From: Nocardia colli
GTDB lineage: Bacteria; Actinomycetota; Actinomycetes; Mycobacteriales; Mycobacteriaceae
Direction: 5' to 3'
Assembly (NCBI RefSeq): GCF_008704205.1
Contig: NZ_VXLC01000018.1
Span: 124,001-188,000 of the forward strand
DNA: 64,000 nucleotides
The notes under the pieces were generated by a model, which saw only the letters and a program-made list of their open reading frames with translations, ran no database searches and was not told the origin of the DNA. The first letter of the stretch is position 1. Each line of letters begins with the position of its first letter. The translations under genes and the position numbers were made by a program. Below, piece after piece: positions 8,178 to 17,122 of the stretch.

Positions 8178-9542
8178 CTAATCCAGGTAGTCGCGCAGCA
8201 CCTGCGAGCGGCTGGGGTGGCGCAGCTTGCTCATGGTCTTGGACTCGATCTGCCGGATGCGTTCGCGGGTGACCCCGTACACCTGGCCGATCTCGTCGAG
8301 CGTGCGCGGCTGGCCGTCGGTGAGGCCGAAGCGCAGCCGGACCACGCCCGCCTCGCGCTCGGACAGCGTCTCCAGCACCGACTGCAACTGATCCTGCAGC
8401 AGGGTGAAGCTCACCGCGTCCACGGCGACAACGGCTTCGGAGTCCTCGATGAAGTCACCGAGCTGGCTGTCGCCCTCGTCGCCGATGGTCTGGTCCAGCG
8501 AGATGGGCTCACGCGCGTACTGCTGGATCTCCAGCACCTTCTCCGGCGTGATGTCCATTTCCTTGGCGAGCTCCTCCGGGGTGGGCTCGCGGCCCAGGTC
8601 CTGGAGCAGTTCGCGCTGGATGCGACCGAGCTTGTTGATGACCTCGACCATGTGCACCGGGATACGGATGGTGCGGGCCTGGTCGGCCATGGCGCGGGTG
8701 ATCGCCTGCCGGATCCACCAGGTGGCGTACGTGGAGAACTTGTAGCCCTTGGTGTAGTCGAACTTCTCGACGGCGCGGATCAGACCCAGGTTGCCCTCCT
8801 GGATCAGATCGAGGAACGCCATGCCGCGGCCGGTGTAGCGCTTGGCCAGCGAGACCACCAGGCGCAGGTTGGCTTCCAGCAGATGGTTCTTGGCGCGGTT
8901 GCCGTCGCGGACGATCCAGGTGTAGTCGCGGCGCATCGCGACCGGCAGCTTCTCGCCCTGCTCGGTGAACTCGCGCACCTTCTCCGCCGCGTAGAGGCCG
9001 GCCTCGATCCGCTTGGCGAGTTCGACCTCCTCTTCGGCGTTGAGCAGCGCGACCTTGCCGATCTGCTTGAGGTACGCCCGCACCGAGTCGGCGGACGCGG
9101 TGAGCTCCGCGTCCTTGCGCGCCTGCCGGAGTGCCTCGGATTCCTCTTCGTCCCAGACGAAGTCGCCGGAGGCCTTGTCGGCGGCGGTCGGTTCGACCTC
9201 CTCCTCGGCGGCTTCGGCGACCTCCTCGACGACCAGGTCCTCGGCGTCTTCGGTCAGGTCGTCCTCGGAGACCTCGAGATCGCCGAGGTCGGCGACGTCG
9301 AGCGACTCGTCGTCGCCCGCGTCATCGGGGCCTGGCTCGCCGTCGGCTCCCACCTTCTTGGTGGCAGCCTTCTTGGCGGGCGCCTTGGCACCGGCCTTCT
9401 TCGCAGGCGCCTTCTTGGCAGCGGCCTTCTTCGCCGGAGCCTTCTTCGCGGCAGCCGCCTTACGGACCGGCCGTGCTTCGGTTACATCTGCGGAATCGGC
9501 CTCGGCCGAATCGGCGGTCTGACGGGTATTCGTGGCTACCAC
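8178..9542 (-). CDS. sigA: principal RNA polymerase sigma factor (RpoD/SigA, HrdB/MysA type)
   Basis: 454 residues, GTG start at 9542 with AAAGGG upstream. The N-terminal 60 residues are Lys/Ala repeats (KKAPAKKAAAKKA), typical of actinobacterial principal sigmas, followed by an acidic stretch. Sigma region 1.2 begins at DSVRAYLKQIGKVALL; region 2 contains NLRLVVSLAKRYTGRGM, the core-binding FLDLIQEGNLGLIRAVEKFDY helix and the -10 recognition YKFSTYATWWIRQAI; region 3 IRIPVHMVE; region 4 the HTH ending at RLRHPSRSQVLRDYLD. It directs most housekeeping transcription. Confidence 0.98.
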   Translation of the reverse strand: MVATNTRQTADSAEADSADVTEARPVRKAAAAKKAPAKKAAAKKAPAKKAGAKAPAKKAATKKVGADGEPGPDDAGDDESLDVADLGDLEVSEDDLTEDAEDLVVEEVAEAAEEEVEPTAADKASGDFVWDEEESEALRQARKDAELTASADSVRAYLKQIGKVALLNAEEEVELAKRIEAGLYAAEKVREFTEQGEKLPVAMRRDYTWIVRDGNRAKNHLLEANLRLVVSLAKRYTGRGMAFLDLIQEGNLGLIRAVEKFDYTKGYKFSTYATWWIRQAITRAMADQARTIRIPVHMVEVINKLGRIQRELLQDLGREPTPEELAKEMDITPEKVLEIQQYAREPISLDQTIGDEGDSQLGDFIEDSEAVVAVDAVSFTLLQDQLQSVLETLSEREAGVVRLRFGLTDGQPRTLDEIGQVYGVTRERIRQIESKTMSKLRHPSRSQVLRDYLD

Positions 9543-9606
9543 GTACGCCCTTTCGTGACGGTCTCGTGCGGCGTCACGCCAGAGTGGTCTTCCGGCGGAG
9601 CGGTCT

Positions 9607-9672
9607 GTCGGGTTTCACCGGCGGAAGGCCGGTCGGGTTTCACCGGTTCAACACCGGGCACGTTCCATTGTA
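9607..9672 (-). promoter_or_regulatory. sigA upstream region: 15-bp direct repeat and possible -10 box
   Basis: The motif GTCGGGTTTCACCGG occurs twice, at 9607-9621 and 9632-9646, 25 bp apart. On the minus strand a TACAAT sequence (9667-9672) could be a -10 box, which would place the direct repeats in the roughly 120-base leader. No convincing -35 was found. Confidence 0.3.
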
Positions 9673-9828
9673 ACGATCTAACCAGGGTACCTATGGCCAC
9701 CATGCATGAGGCGGCGCTTCGCAAGCTCAGCTGGTTGCCGCATGACGAGACCGGTGAAGCGTTGATTGGCTGTATCCACCCACGTTATACCGTCTGTCGG
9801 CGTCGCGTCGGCGGGTTGCCGGACCTGA

Positions 9829-10587
9829 TCACGGCGCGATGCCCGCGTCGATCGCCATGGCCGCGCCGACGATGCCCGCGGTGTTGCGCAGATGCGCCGG
9901 GATCACCTGGGTTCGGTTGGTGAGCAACGGGATCCACTGGTCGGCGTCGCGGCTGATGCCGCCGCCGGCGACGAACACCTTCGGCCAGAACAGATTCTCC
10001 AGGCCGATCAGCACCGTGCTCACCTCGGCGGCCCACTGCTCGAAGCTCAGCCCGTCGCGGTCCTTGATCGAGGCGGCGGCGCGATGCTCGGTCTCCATCC
10101 CGCCGACCTCGAGGTGGCCGAGTTCGCTGTTGGCCACCAGGGTGCCGTGGTAGAGCAGGGCCGAGCCGATGCCGGTGCCGAAGGTCAGCAGCAGCACCAG
10201 TCCGGCGAAATCCTTTGCCGCGCCGTAGCGATCCTCGGCCAGGCCCGCCGCGTCCGCGTCGTTGAGCACCGTCACCTCGCGCCCGTCGAGGGTGTCGGAG
10301 AACAGCTTCCTGGCGTCCGTGCCGACCCAGGCCTTGTCGATGTTGGCCGCGGTGCGCGCGACCCCGTCCAGGATGACCGACGGCAGGGTGATGCCGACCG
10401 GGCCGTCCCAATCGGCTTGTGCGACCAGCTTTGCCACCGCGTCGGCGACCGCCTGCGGGGTCGACGGCTGTGGTGTCGCGATCTTGATTCGTTCGTGGAC
10501 CAGCTCACCGGTCGCCAGATCCACCGCGCCACCCTTGACGCCGCTGCCGCCGATATCGATGCCGAATGCGTGCCCCCGAGCGGACAT
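9829..10587 (-). CDS. ppgK: polyphosphate glucokinase
   Basis: 252 residues from ATG 10587, preceded in frame by sequence without protein character. ROK-family motifs: phosphate-1 loop FGIDIGGSGVKGG at the N-terminus, NDADAAGLAEDRYG, FGTGIGSALL and ELGHLEVGG. Lengths and motifs fit actinobacterial PpgK (about 250-265 residues), which phosphorylates glucose with polyphosphate or ATP. Transcribed towards sigA and divergent from the IMPase gene, the same arrangement recalled for M. tuberculosis Rv2702/Rv2701c. Confidence 0.93.
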   Translation of the reverse strand: MSARGHAFGIDIGGSGVKGGAVDLATGELVHERIKIATPQPSTPQAVADAVAKLVAQADWDGPVGITLPSVILDGVARTAANIDKAWVGTDARKLFSDTLDGREVTVLNDADAAGLAEDRYGAAKDFAGLVLLLTFGTGIGSALLYHGTLVANSELGHLEVGGMETEHRAAASIKDRDGLSFEQWAAEVSTVLIGLENLFWPKVFVAGGGISRDADQWIPLLTNRTQVIPAHLRNTAGIVGAAMAIDAGIAP

Positions 10588-10757
10588 GACTGAGCCCTCG
10601 TTCCTGTGCTGGCCGGTGTGGAGCACAACACCGATGCACAAGGCTTCACCCCGGCCGCGAGCGGCGATGCGGTGGTGTGCCCGACGACGGCGTTGTGTCG
10701 TGCACGACAAGAGTAATGCGCGATCGATGCTGCGCGTTCCCGAGGATCTGTGATGCG

Positions 10758-11681
10758 ATGGGGAGCGTGCCGGAAACCTCATCGCCCGTGTCCGACTACA
10801 CCTCCGAGATCATCGTCGCCCGCGGCGACGAGGCTGAACTGCGCAGAGTCGCGGTCGACCTCGCCGAAACCGCCGCGGCGCACGTCCGTGCCCGCCGCCC
10901 CGAGGTCTTCGGTCAGGCCAGTGGACCCGCCGAGGGCGCGGTGCAGGCCAAGGCCCATCCGACCGACCCGGTGACCATCGTGGACACCGAAACCGAGGAG
11001 CTGATCCGCGGCCTGCTCGCCGAGCAGCGCCCCGGCGACCCCATCCTCGGCGAGGAGGGCGGCGGCAGTCTGGCCGACTCCGCGGCCGACGTCGTGCACT
11101 GGGTAGTAGACCCAATCGACGGCACGGTGAATTTCCTGTATGGGATCCCCGGCTACGCGGTCTCGGTGGCCGCGATGCGCGGCGGCCGCCCGGTGGCCGG
11201 CGCGGTGGTCGACGTCGCCCGGCGGGCCACCTACAGCGCCGGGCTCGGGCTCGGCGCGATCCGGGTGGACGCCGAGGGCGCGGTCGAGCACCTGCGCTGC
11301 ACGCCGGTCGAGACCGTCTCGATGTCGTTGGTGGCCACCGGTTTTGCCTACGGCAAGCATCGGCGGACCCGGCAGGCGCAGCTGATCGGCGAGATCCTGC
11401 CGCAGGTGCGTGACATTCGTCGCTTCGGCGCGGCCGCGCTCGACCTGTGCCACGTCGCGGCGGGCCGGGTGGATGCCTACTTCGAGCACGGCCTCAACGC
11501 GTGGGACTGGGGCGCGGGCGCGTTGATCGCGGCCGAGGCGGGCGCGTTGCTCACGCTGCCGCCCGCCACCGCACCGGGCGAGGCCGGCGATCTGGTGATC
11601 GCCGCGGCCCCCGGCATCGCGGAGGAACTGTTCGCGCTGCTGGATCGAGTCGGTGCGACGGAGCCGATTCCGGACCGCTAG
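10758..11681 (+). CDS. suhB: inositol-1-monophosphatase family protein (SuhB-like)
   Basis: 307 residues from ATG 10758; GTG codons at 10767 and 10788 are alternative starts. FIG-superfamily metal-binding motifs are intact: DPVTIVDTETE, GEEGGG, WVVDPIDGTVNFLYG and the C-terminal AWDWGAGALIAAEAGA. Mg2+-dependent dephosphorylation of inositol phosphate is expected, feeding phosphatidylinositol and mycothiol synthesis in Actinobacteria. Followed by a strong bidirectional terminator. Confidence 0.9.
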   Translation: MGSVPETSSPVSDYTSEIIVARGDEAELRRVAVDLAETAAAHVRARRPEVFGQASGPAEGAVQAKAHPTDPVTIVDTETEELIRGLLAEQRPGDPILGEEGGGSLADSAADVVHWVVDPIDGTVNFLYGIPGYAVSVAAMRGGRPVAGAVVDVARRATYSAGLGLGAIRVDAEGAVEHLRCTPVETVSMSLVATGFAYGKHRRTRQAQLIGEILPQVRDIRRFGAAALDLCHVAAGRVDAYFEHGLNAWDWGAGALIAAEAGALLTLPPATAPGEAGDLVIAAAPGIAEELFALLDRVGATEPIPDR

Positions 11682-11698
11682 GCGGGTCGCTGGACAAG

Positions 11699-11740
11699 AA
11701 AAAGCCCGATCGGTGCCATCAAGCGCCGATCGGGCTTTCC
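11699..11740. terminator. bidirectional rho-independent terminator
   Basis: AAAGCCCGATCGG (11701-11713) and CCGATCGGGCTTT (11726-11738) form a perfect 13-bp stem with a 12-nt loop. It is flanked by A residues on the left and T residues on the right, so it can end transcription of both the IMPase gene and the convergent cei gene. Confidence 0.9.
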
Positions 11741-11748
11741 GCGTCCAG

Positions 11749-12432
11749 CTAACAGCGAGCTTGCCTGGCGGCCTCGAGCAGCTTGATGTCGATCGAGGTG
11801 CTGTTGCCGGGCGCCGGGTTCTTCAGCGACCGCAGCACCTCCTCGGCGTCGTTGCTCGGGCGGATGTCGCGGAACAGCGAACCGAGCACCATGTCGACCG
11901 TCTCGTCGGCCCGCTGATCCTCGATCAGCTCGGCGCACGGCACCACCAGCTGCACCGACGCGGCGGCCGGGCGGCCGTTCACGCCGAACCGGATCTGCCC
12001 GGTGCACTCCAGATCGCCGTTGACGTATACCGAATCGTTGCCGTACTGCGTTCCCGGCGCGCTGGCGAACCCGAGGTCACCGAACTGCGCCGCGACGTGC
12101 GCGGCCTGGCCGCGCTGGTTGTTCGCGTTGAGCACGCGCACCCGGCTGGCCGCGAGCGGCGCGGGTTCCACGTCCTGCAGCCGGCTCGCGCCGACCCGCT
12201 GCCCGAGCGTTGCCGCTGGTTGAGCGCCCGGCTCGGTGGCGGGGCTCGGCGAGTTGCAGGCCATCGCGCTGGTGTCGTGCTCGGTCGTCGTCAACGCCTT
12301 GACCCACACGATCGTGCAGATCAGCGTGACGATGCCGAGCATGATCAGCCAGGGCTGCGGGCGCCGTCGGAGGAAGGGCCTGCCCTGGGAATCCACGGGG
12401 CGGCCTTCGGTGATCAGTGAAACCACCAGCAC
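11749..12432 (-). CDS. cei: LytR C-terminal-domain protein, envelope integrity protein Cei
   Basis: 227 residues. One transmembrane helix at about residues 27-46 (PWLIMLGIVTLICTIVWVKAL) follows a short basic cytoplasmic tail; the extracellular part contains the LytR_C fold (SRVRVLNANNQRGQAAHVAAQF through FGDLGFASAP) and two Cys likely to form a disulphide. Position next to the IMPase gene matches Rv2700 (Cei), required for envelope integrity in mycobacteria. Start at GTG 12432; a further GTG nine bases inward is possible. Confidence 0.85.
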   Translation of the reverse strand: MLVVSLITEGRPVDSQGRPFLRRRPQPWLIMLGIVTLICTIVWVKALTTTEHDTSAMACNSPSPATEPGAQPAATLGQRVGASRLQDVEPAPLAASRVRVLNANNQRGQAAHVAAQFGDLGFASAPGTQYGNDSVYVNGDLECTGQIRFGVNGRPAAASVQLVVPCAELIEDQRADETVDMVLGSLFRDIRPSNDAEEVLRSLKNPAPGNSTSIDIKLLEAARQARC

Positions 12433-12833
12433 ACTCTACGAAAAGGTGGCGATACCCGGCGACGGCAGGCCGTCTAGGGGGCGATCAGGTCGCGGAAGGT
12501 CTCGGGGAGTTCGACGGACGGTGTCGATTACCCGTCAGTTTCGAATCGTCTGTGTTTTGATTGCGACTTTTGTGCTGGGGTCCGCTATTGTCTGGCGGCC
12601 CAGATCGAATCGCCGGTGGCGAAATTGGTGGTCGGTCGCGGGAACAAGTAGGGCATGTCCTGCGTTTACCGAGCGCTATCCGGAGTGGATCAGCCCGATC
12701 CGACCTGATGGGTGAGCGGTGTACGTGTGACGTGCACCACCGGCGGGGCGGTGCGAGTCACAGCGGTTCCAGCAGGAATCGGTGTGAGCAATCCGGTCCG
12801 GGATATATGTAGTAAGGACGAGGGGAAGACGAC
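12433..12833. other. intergenic region between cei and DUF4193 genes (divergent)
   Basis: 401 bp between divergent genes. It should hold promoters for both. On the plus strand GATATATGTAGTA near 12800-12812 looks like a -10 region and GAGGGGAAG just before 12834 is the ribosome-binding site of the DUF4193 gene. The stretch around 12540-12600 is locally AT-richer. No gene, repeat or RNA structure was recognised. Confidence 0.4.
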
Positions 12834-13136
12834 ATGGCAACCGACTATGACGCACCTAGGCGTACCGAAACCGACGATGTGTCGGAAGATTCGCTGGAGG
12901 AGCTGAAGGCTCGTCGTAACGAGGCACAGTCCGCCGTCGTGGATATCGACGAATCCGATACCGCGGAGTCGTTCGAGCTTCCCGGCGCGGACCTGTCCGA
13001 GGAAGTGCTGAGCGTTCGGGTGATCCCGAAGCAGGCCGACGAGTTCACCTGTTCCAGCTGCTTCCTCGTGCACCACCGGAGCAGGCTGGCCAGCGAGAAG
13101 GGTGGTCAGCTGATCTGCATGGACTGCGCGGCTTGA
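12834..13136 (+). CDS. DUF4193 domain protein (small acidic zinc-ribbon-like)
   Basis: 100 residues, strongly acidic over the first 70 (DDVSEDSLEELKARR, DIDESDTAESFELPG), ending in two CxxC pairs (CSSC and CMDC) separated by about 22 residues that should bind zinc. The size, acidic N-terminus and C-terminal knuckle match DUF4193, conserved next to sigA-dut in Actinobacteria (Rv2699c). Molecular role unknown; the fold suggests an RNA polymerase- or nucleic acid-associated factor but this is speculation. Confidence 0.9.
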   Translation: MATDYDAPRRTETDDVSEDSLEELKARRNEAQSAVVDIDESDTAESFELPGADLSEEVLSVRVIPKQADEFTCSSCFLVHHRSRLASEKGGQLICMDCAA

Positions 13137-13151
13137 GTTAGCTCGAGGTGA

Positions 13152-13664
13152 TCAGCCCGCGCTGGGCAGCCCCAGCGCGGCTAGGACCCGTTCCGGGCGA
13201 CGCGTACTGACCAACCAGTACGGCGTCGGATCGTCCGGGTCGTCGAGCACGAGGAGCACCATCGGACCGATCCACGGCCGATGCTGCACATAGGCGGCGG
13301 GGTCGAGCTGACGACCCAGCGCCGCACTCTTCGCCGTGCGGGCGACGACGGCCGCACGGGCGACGAAATTCACCGGCAGGTGAGCGCGGTCGGCGCGGAG
13401 CTCGGGCGTGCCCGACGCGTCCGGCATGACCTCGACGCGGTGGCGGCTCAGCCACAGCAGCACCCACACCGGTATCGGGAACAGCAGCACATACGGCAGC
13501 CAGGCCCGCAATCCCGGTGCGCCCATATGGATTTCGGCGGCCAGCAGCCCGGTGATGGCGAACGCCACCGGCCACCACCACAGCGGCACCCACAGGCGCT
13601 CGCGGTACGGCGGCAGGCTCTGCTGGTTCTCGTCCATCTTCACGGGGTTGGGCTGGTCCGACAC
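13152..13664 (-). CDS. DUF3093 domain membrane protein
   Basis: 170 residues with two adjacent transmembrane helices at about 25-45 and 57-72 (WVPLWWWPVAFAITGLLAA and LPYVLLFPIPVWVLLWL), then a cytoplasmic domain with YWLVSTRRPERVLAAL near the end. Matches DUF3093, found opposite dut in Mycobacteriales (Rv2698). The GTG start at 13664 sits six bases after a minus-strand TAGTGT -10 box (13671-13676), so the mRNA is probably leaderless. Function unknown. Confidence 0.88.
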   Translation of the reverse strand: MSDQPNPVKMDENQQSLPPYRERLWVPLWWWPVAFAITGLLAAEIHMGAPGLRAWLPYVLLFPIPVWVLLWLSRHRVEVMPDASGTPELRADRAHLPVNFVARAAVVARTAKSAALGRQLDPAAYVQHRPWIGPMVLLVLDDPDDPTPYWLVSTRRPERVLAALGLPSAG

Positions 13665-13716
13665 GACTCAACACTAATTCACGGCAGGGACTGGTCAACG
13701 CGTAGGCTCGACCAAC

Positions 13717-14205
13717 GTGACCGCCCTTTCACCGATACCTCTGCTGCGGCTGGATCCCGGCATCCCCATGCCCGCGCGCGCCCATCACGGCGACGCCGGC
13801 GTGGACCTGTGCACCACCGAAGACGTCATCCTGGAACCAGGGGAGCGGGTGCTCGTCGGCACCGGTGTCGCCGTGGCGCTACCGGTCGGCACGGTCGGGC
13901 TCATCCATCCGCGCTCGGGCCTGGCGGCCAAAACCGGGCTGTCCGTGGTGAACACCCCCGGCACGGTCGACGCCGGCTACCGCGGCGAGATCAAGGTGTG
14001 CCTGATCAACCACGACCTGCGCACGCCGATCGAGCTGCGCCGCGGCGACCGGATCGCGCAGCTGCTGGTGCAGCGGGTGGAACTGGTCGACTTCGTCGAG
14101 GTCGAGACGCTCGACGAAACCGCGCGCGGTGCGGGCGGTTACGGGTCCAGCGGTGGTCACGCGAGCCTGGCCGAGGCCGGCCAGGCTGCCGCCAAGGAGG
14201 CGTGA
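13717..14205 (+). CDS. dut: deoxyuridine 5'-triphosphate nucleotidohydrolase (dUTPase)
   Basis: 162 residues. All five trimeric dUTPase motifs are visible: GDAGVDL, PRSGLAAKTGL, GTVDAGYRGEIKV, RIAQLLVQ and the C-terminal lid GAGGYGSSGGH. It hydrolyses dUTP to dUMP and pyrophosphate, keeping uracil out of DNA and feeding dTMP synthesis. GTG start at 13717 behind a TAGGCT -10 box (13703-13708), predicted nearly leaderless. The stop overlaps the DUF3710 start (TGATG). Confidence 0.96.
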   Translation: MTALSPIPLLRLDPGIPMPARAHHGDAGVDLCTTEDVILEPGERVLVGTGVAVALPVGTVGLIHPRSGLAAKTGLSVVNTPGTVDAGYRGEIKVCLINHDLRTPIELRRGDRIAQLLVQRVELVDFVEVETLDETARGAGGYGSSGGHASLAEAGQAAAKEA

Positions 14206-15032
14206 TGGGAATTTTCGGCAAGAAGAGATCCGTCGACGACGACCAGTATCTGGACGACGACTACGACGAGGTCGACGAGTACGACGAAGACGACTACGAC
14301 ACCGACGAACACCCGATCGTCGCGGGCGACTACCGCGACGCCGGGGCGGGCAAGTCGGGTCCGTACGACTTCACCGAGGTGTCCGAGCTGCTCGAGCAGG
14401 TCACCGATCAGCGACTCGATCTCGGCTCGGTGATCCTGCCGGTGCCGCAGGGCGGGCAGTTGCAGGTCGAGATGACCCCCGACGGCACGCCGCAGGCGGT
14501 GCACCTGGCCACCGAGCACGGCCGGCTTACGGTCGCCGCGTACGCGGCGCCGAAGTCGGCCGGCCAATGGCGCACGGTGGCCGCGGATCTCGCCGATTCG
14601 CTGCGCAACGACGGCGCGCGGGTCGCGGTGGAAACCGGGCCCTGGGGTCGTGAGCTGCTCGCCATCACCGAGGGCGCGGACCTGCGCTTCATCGGGGTGG
14701 ACGGGCCGCGCTGGATGGTCCGGCTGGTCGCGGCGGGCCCGTCGGGCGCGTCCAACGACGGCAGCCCGCTGGTCGCGGCGGCCCGGGCGATCTTGCGCGA
14801 GACCGTGATCCGGCGCGGCGACGATCCGTTGCCCGTGCGTGAGCCACTACCCGTGGTGCTGCCCCAGGAACTGGCCGAACAGCTGGCCGCGGCGCATCAG
14901 GCGCAGGCCGACGCGCAACAACAGCAGGCGGCCGCGCAGGCGGCGGCCCCGCAGGCCGCACCGCCGCGGATGCCGGAGGGACCGCGCCGCGGCGCCGATG
15001 GTTCCGCCATGCAGCAGCTCGGCCTGAACTAA
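14205..15032 (+). CDS. DUF3710 domain protein
   Basis: 275 residues. The N-terminus MGIFGKKRSVDDD leads into an Asp/Tyr/Glu-rich acidic stretch (to about residue 45); a folded domain covers about 50-215 (LDLGSVILPVP, GQWRTVAADLADSLR, RFIGVDGPRWMVRLVA); the tail is Gln/Ala-rich and disordered. Matches DUF3710 (Rv2696c), always next to dut. Translationally coupled to dut. Function not established. Confidence 0.9.
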   Translation: MGIFGKKRSVDDDQYLDDDYDEVDEYDEDDYDTDEHPIVAGDYRDAGAGKSGPYDFTEVSELLEQVTDQRLDLGSVILPVPQGGQLQVEMTPDGTPQAVHLATEHGRLTVAAYAAPKSAGQWRTVAADLADSLRNDGARVAVETGPWGRELLAITEGADLRFIGVDGPRWMVRLVAAGPSGASNDGSPLVAAARAILRETVIRRGDDPLPVREPLPVVLPQELAEQLAAAHQAQADAQQQQAAAQAAAPQAAPPRMPEGPRRGADGSAMQQLGLN

Positions 15033-15769
15033 CCGAGCGCGGCAAATCCCGTGTGTCCGAGGATCGCCGGATCCGCGCCGAGTTCGGCGAGGGTGATCCG
15101 GCGGATCGCGGACCGCGGGATCAGCGCCGCCCATTCCTCGGCGATCGCGAACGGGTGCACCGGGTCGTCGACCGCGGTCACCACGGCCACCGGAACCTCG
15201 AGGGTGCCGAGCTGTTCGGTCCCCGGCCACTTGTAGTGCGCCGCTTCCTCCAGTGCCGCAGGCAGATTCGGCCACTGTGACCGCCACGACCGGGTGAGCG
15301 CGTCGGCGAGCCACTGCGGGCTGCTGGCCTGCATCCGCTCGAGCACCGCGTCCAACCCGTCGGCTCGCAACTGCGCCGCGGTCACCGACGCGCTCAACGC
15401 GGCGGGGCAGGCGGAGGTGTCCGGCCCGGTCCACCCGGGCAGCGCGGCGATCACGCCGATCGTCGATTCCGGACGCTCGGCCGCCCACTCGATCGCGACC
15501 GCCGCGCCCAACGAGATTCCCGCCACAACAATCGGTCCCGCCGCGGCCGCCGTGTCGAGCGCGGCCCGATAACTCGCGACCACCCCCTGCGGGTCCGGCT
15601 GCACCGCCACCACGTCCAGACGGCGCGCTCGGCAAGCGGGTTCGAACGCGCGACGAGCGAAATCCGCGTCGGATCCGGTTCCCGGCAGCGCCACGACGAC
15701 GTGGGCGGCCGACACGGAGTGTGGGGAGTCGAACACCGGTCCGAGCGTAGCGGGGGTGTGCTGGTGCAT
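15029..15769 (-). CDS. alpha/beta hydrolase family protein
   Basis: 246 residues of the alpha/beta hydrolase fold. The nucleophile elbow is GISLG (about residues 88-92), with the catalytic acid likely in VVTAVDDPVHPF and the His near the C-terminus in LGHTGF. Corresponds in position to Rv2695. Its stop overlaps the convergent DUF3710 stop by four bases. Substrate unknown. Confidence 0.82.
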   Translation of the reverse strand: MHQHTPATLGPVFDSPHSVSAAHVVVALPGTGSDADFARRAFEPACRARRLDVVAVQPDPQGVVASYRAALDTAAAAGPIVVAGISLGAAVAIEWAAERPESTIGVIAALPGWTGPDTSACPAALSASVTAAQLRADGLDAVLERMQASSPQWLADALTRSWRSQWPNLPAALEEAAHYKWPGTEQLGTLEVPVAVVTAVDDPVHPFAIAEEWAALIPRSAIRRITLAELGADPAILGHTGFAALG

Positions 15770-15864
15770 CTACAGTGGCGGGTGTACGTCCACCGCCGGT
15801 CGTGCTGAGAATCCACGATGGTGTGCGATCCACACTGTCTGCTCTATGCAGGAGAGCGTGCGAA

Positions 15865-16242
15865 ATGTCATCCGCTGCCTCAGGGTATTTTCGACGTCTG
15901 GGCCGCAGACTGACCGAGGATCTCGACCAGTTGGACGCCGAGGAGCTTGCCGAGAAATCGGAGGCTTCCGGAGCGTGCCGTGCGTCGGAGTGTCGCCGCG
16001 GCGACGAAGCCACGATGCTCGGTAAGCTGCGCAGTGTCGAAGCGTGTTCGAAGTCCGCGGGCGCTACTGTGCAAGCGGAATTCTTCGACGGAACCGATGC
16101 CATCACCCTGGTATGGATCGGCCGTCGGCGCATCCCCGGTATCGAACCGGGACGGCGTATCTTGGTTCGCGGTCGCGTCGGAGATCGAGACGGCCGCAAG
16201 GTGATCTACAACCCCTACTACGAACTGCGCGGGAACAGCTGA
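15865..16242 (+). CDS. OB-fold nucleic acid binding domain protein
   Basis: 125 residues from ATG 15865 with GGAG at about 15850. A helical N-terminus (LGRRLTEDLDQLDAEELAEK) precedes an OB-fold (AEFFDGTDAITLVWIGRRRIPGIEPGRRILVRGRVG), ending YNPYYELRGNS as in the Rv2694c family. Three bases separate it from the DUF3159 gene, so they are one operon. RecG-wedge-like OB folds bind single-stranded nucleic acid; the target here is not known. Confidence 0.85.
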   Translation: MSSAASGYFRRLGRRLTEDLDQLDAEELAEKSEASGACRASECRRGDEATMLGKLRSVEACSKSAGATVQAEFFDGTDAITLVWIGRRRIPGIEPGRRILVRGRVGDRDGRKVIYNPYYELRGNS

Positions 16243-16245
16243 CGT

Positions 16246-16956
16246 ATGCCATCGAGCAACGACAACGCCCCCACGGGCGAACAGACCCCCTCGACCGAAC
16301 AGCTCGAGCCCACCGAGGCTCTGGACCCTGAAGAGGTAGCGGCCGAGCAGACGTTGCTCGAGCAGTTGGGCGGTTTCAGCGGCCTGATCTATTCGACCGT
16401 TCCGGTTGTCGTCTTCGTCCCCGTGAACAGTTTCGCCGGGCTGACCGCGGCGATCTGGGCCGCGCTCGGCGTGGCCGCACTGATCCTGGTCTGGCGTCTG
16501 ATCCGGCGCAGTCCCATCCAGCCGGCCATCTCCGGTTTCCTCGGCGTCGGCATCTGCGCGTTCATCGCCTACCGGATGGGGGAGGCCAAGGGCTTCTTCC
16601 TGTTCGGCATCTACACCAGCCTGGTCTACGCGGGCGTGTTCCTGATCTCGATGCTGGTGCGCTGGCCGCTGGTCGGCGTCATCTGGGGCGTGCTGAACGG
16701 GCACGGCACCGACTGGCGCAGTGATCGCCGCGTGCAGCGCCTGTACTACCTGGCCACGTCCACCTGGGTGCTCGTCTTCGGCGCCCGCTACCTGGTGCAG
16801 TCGCAGCTCTACGACACCGACCGCACCGGCTGGCTCGCGTTCACCCGCATCGCCATGGGCTGGCCGCTCACCGCGGTCGCGCTGGCGGTCACCGTGTGGG
16901 CCGTGCGGCGGGCGGGGCACATGCCCACCAAGACCGCCGTGGCCGAGGCCGCGTAG
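16246..16956 (+). CDS. DUF3159 integral membrane protein
   Basis: 236 residues with an acidic, disordered N-terminal 40 residues and five to six transmembrane helices (for example STVPVVVFVPVNSF, AALGVAALILVWRLI, FLGVGICAFIAYRMG). Family-typical segments are the AKGFFLFGIYTSLVYAGVF helix and GHGTDWRSDRRVQRLYYLAT loop. Matches Rv2693c. Expected to act in the cytoplasmic membrane, function unknown. Confidence 0.88.
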   Translation: MPSSNDNAPTGEQTPSTEQLEPTEALDPEEVAAEQTLLEQLGGFSGLIYSTVPVVVFVPVNSFAGLTAAIWAALGVAALILVWRLIRRSPIQPAISGFLGVGICAFIAYRMGEAKGFFLFGIYTSLVYAGVFLISMLVRWPLVGVIWGVLNGHGTDWRSDRRVQRLYYLATSTWVLVFGARYLVQSQLYDTDRTGWLAFTRIAMGWPLTAVALAVTVWAVRRAGHMPTKTAVAEAA

Positions 16957-16967
16957 CGCGTTAACCC

Positions 16968-17032
16968 CGCGGGTGCTGCCCGCGAAAACCCCTTGGGGTG
17001 GTGTAACTCCCACCGCCGAGGTGGGGGGTTAC
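16968..17032 (+). promoter_or_regulatory. cluster of inverted repeats between DUF3159 and the sigma factor gene
   Basis: Three hairpins lie in a row: CGCGGG-TGCTG-CCCGCG (16968-16984), ACCCC-TT-GGGGT (16988-16999), and GTAACTCCCACC (17003-17014) pairing imperfectly with GGTGGGGGGTTAC (17020-17032). The first may terminate the DUF3159 operon (no T-run follows). The others may be an operator or leader structure of the downstream sigma gene. A short direct repeat (CGATCGT...TAGGAAA) follows before the ribosome-binding site. Confidence 0.45.
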
Positions 17033-17122
17033 CCACCCTGGGGTGCCTGGAGACAAGCCCGAGTTCATCAGACGATCGTTGCGTAGGAAAAACAGCGCAC
17101 GATCGTAGGAAAGGACTCGGAC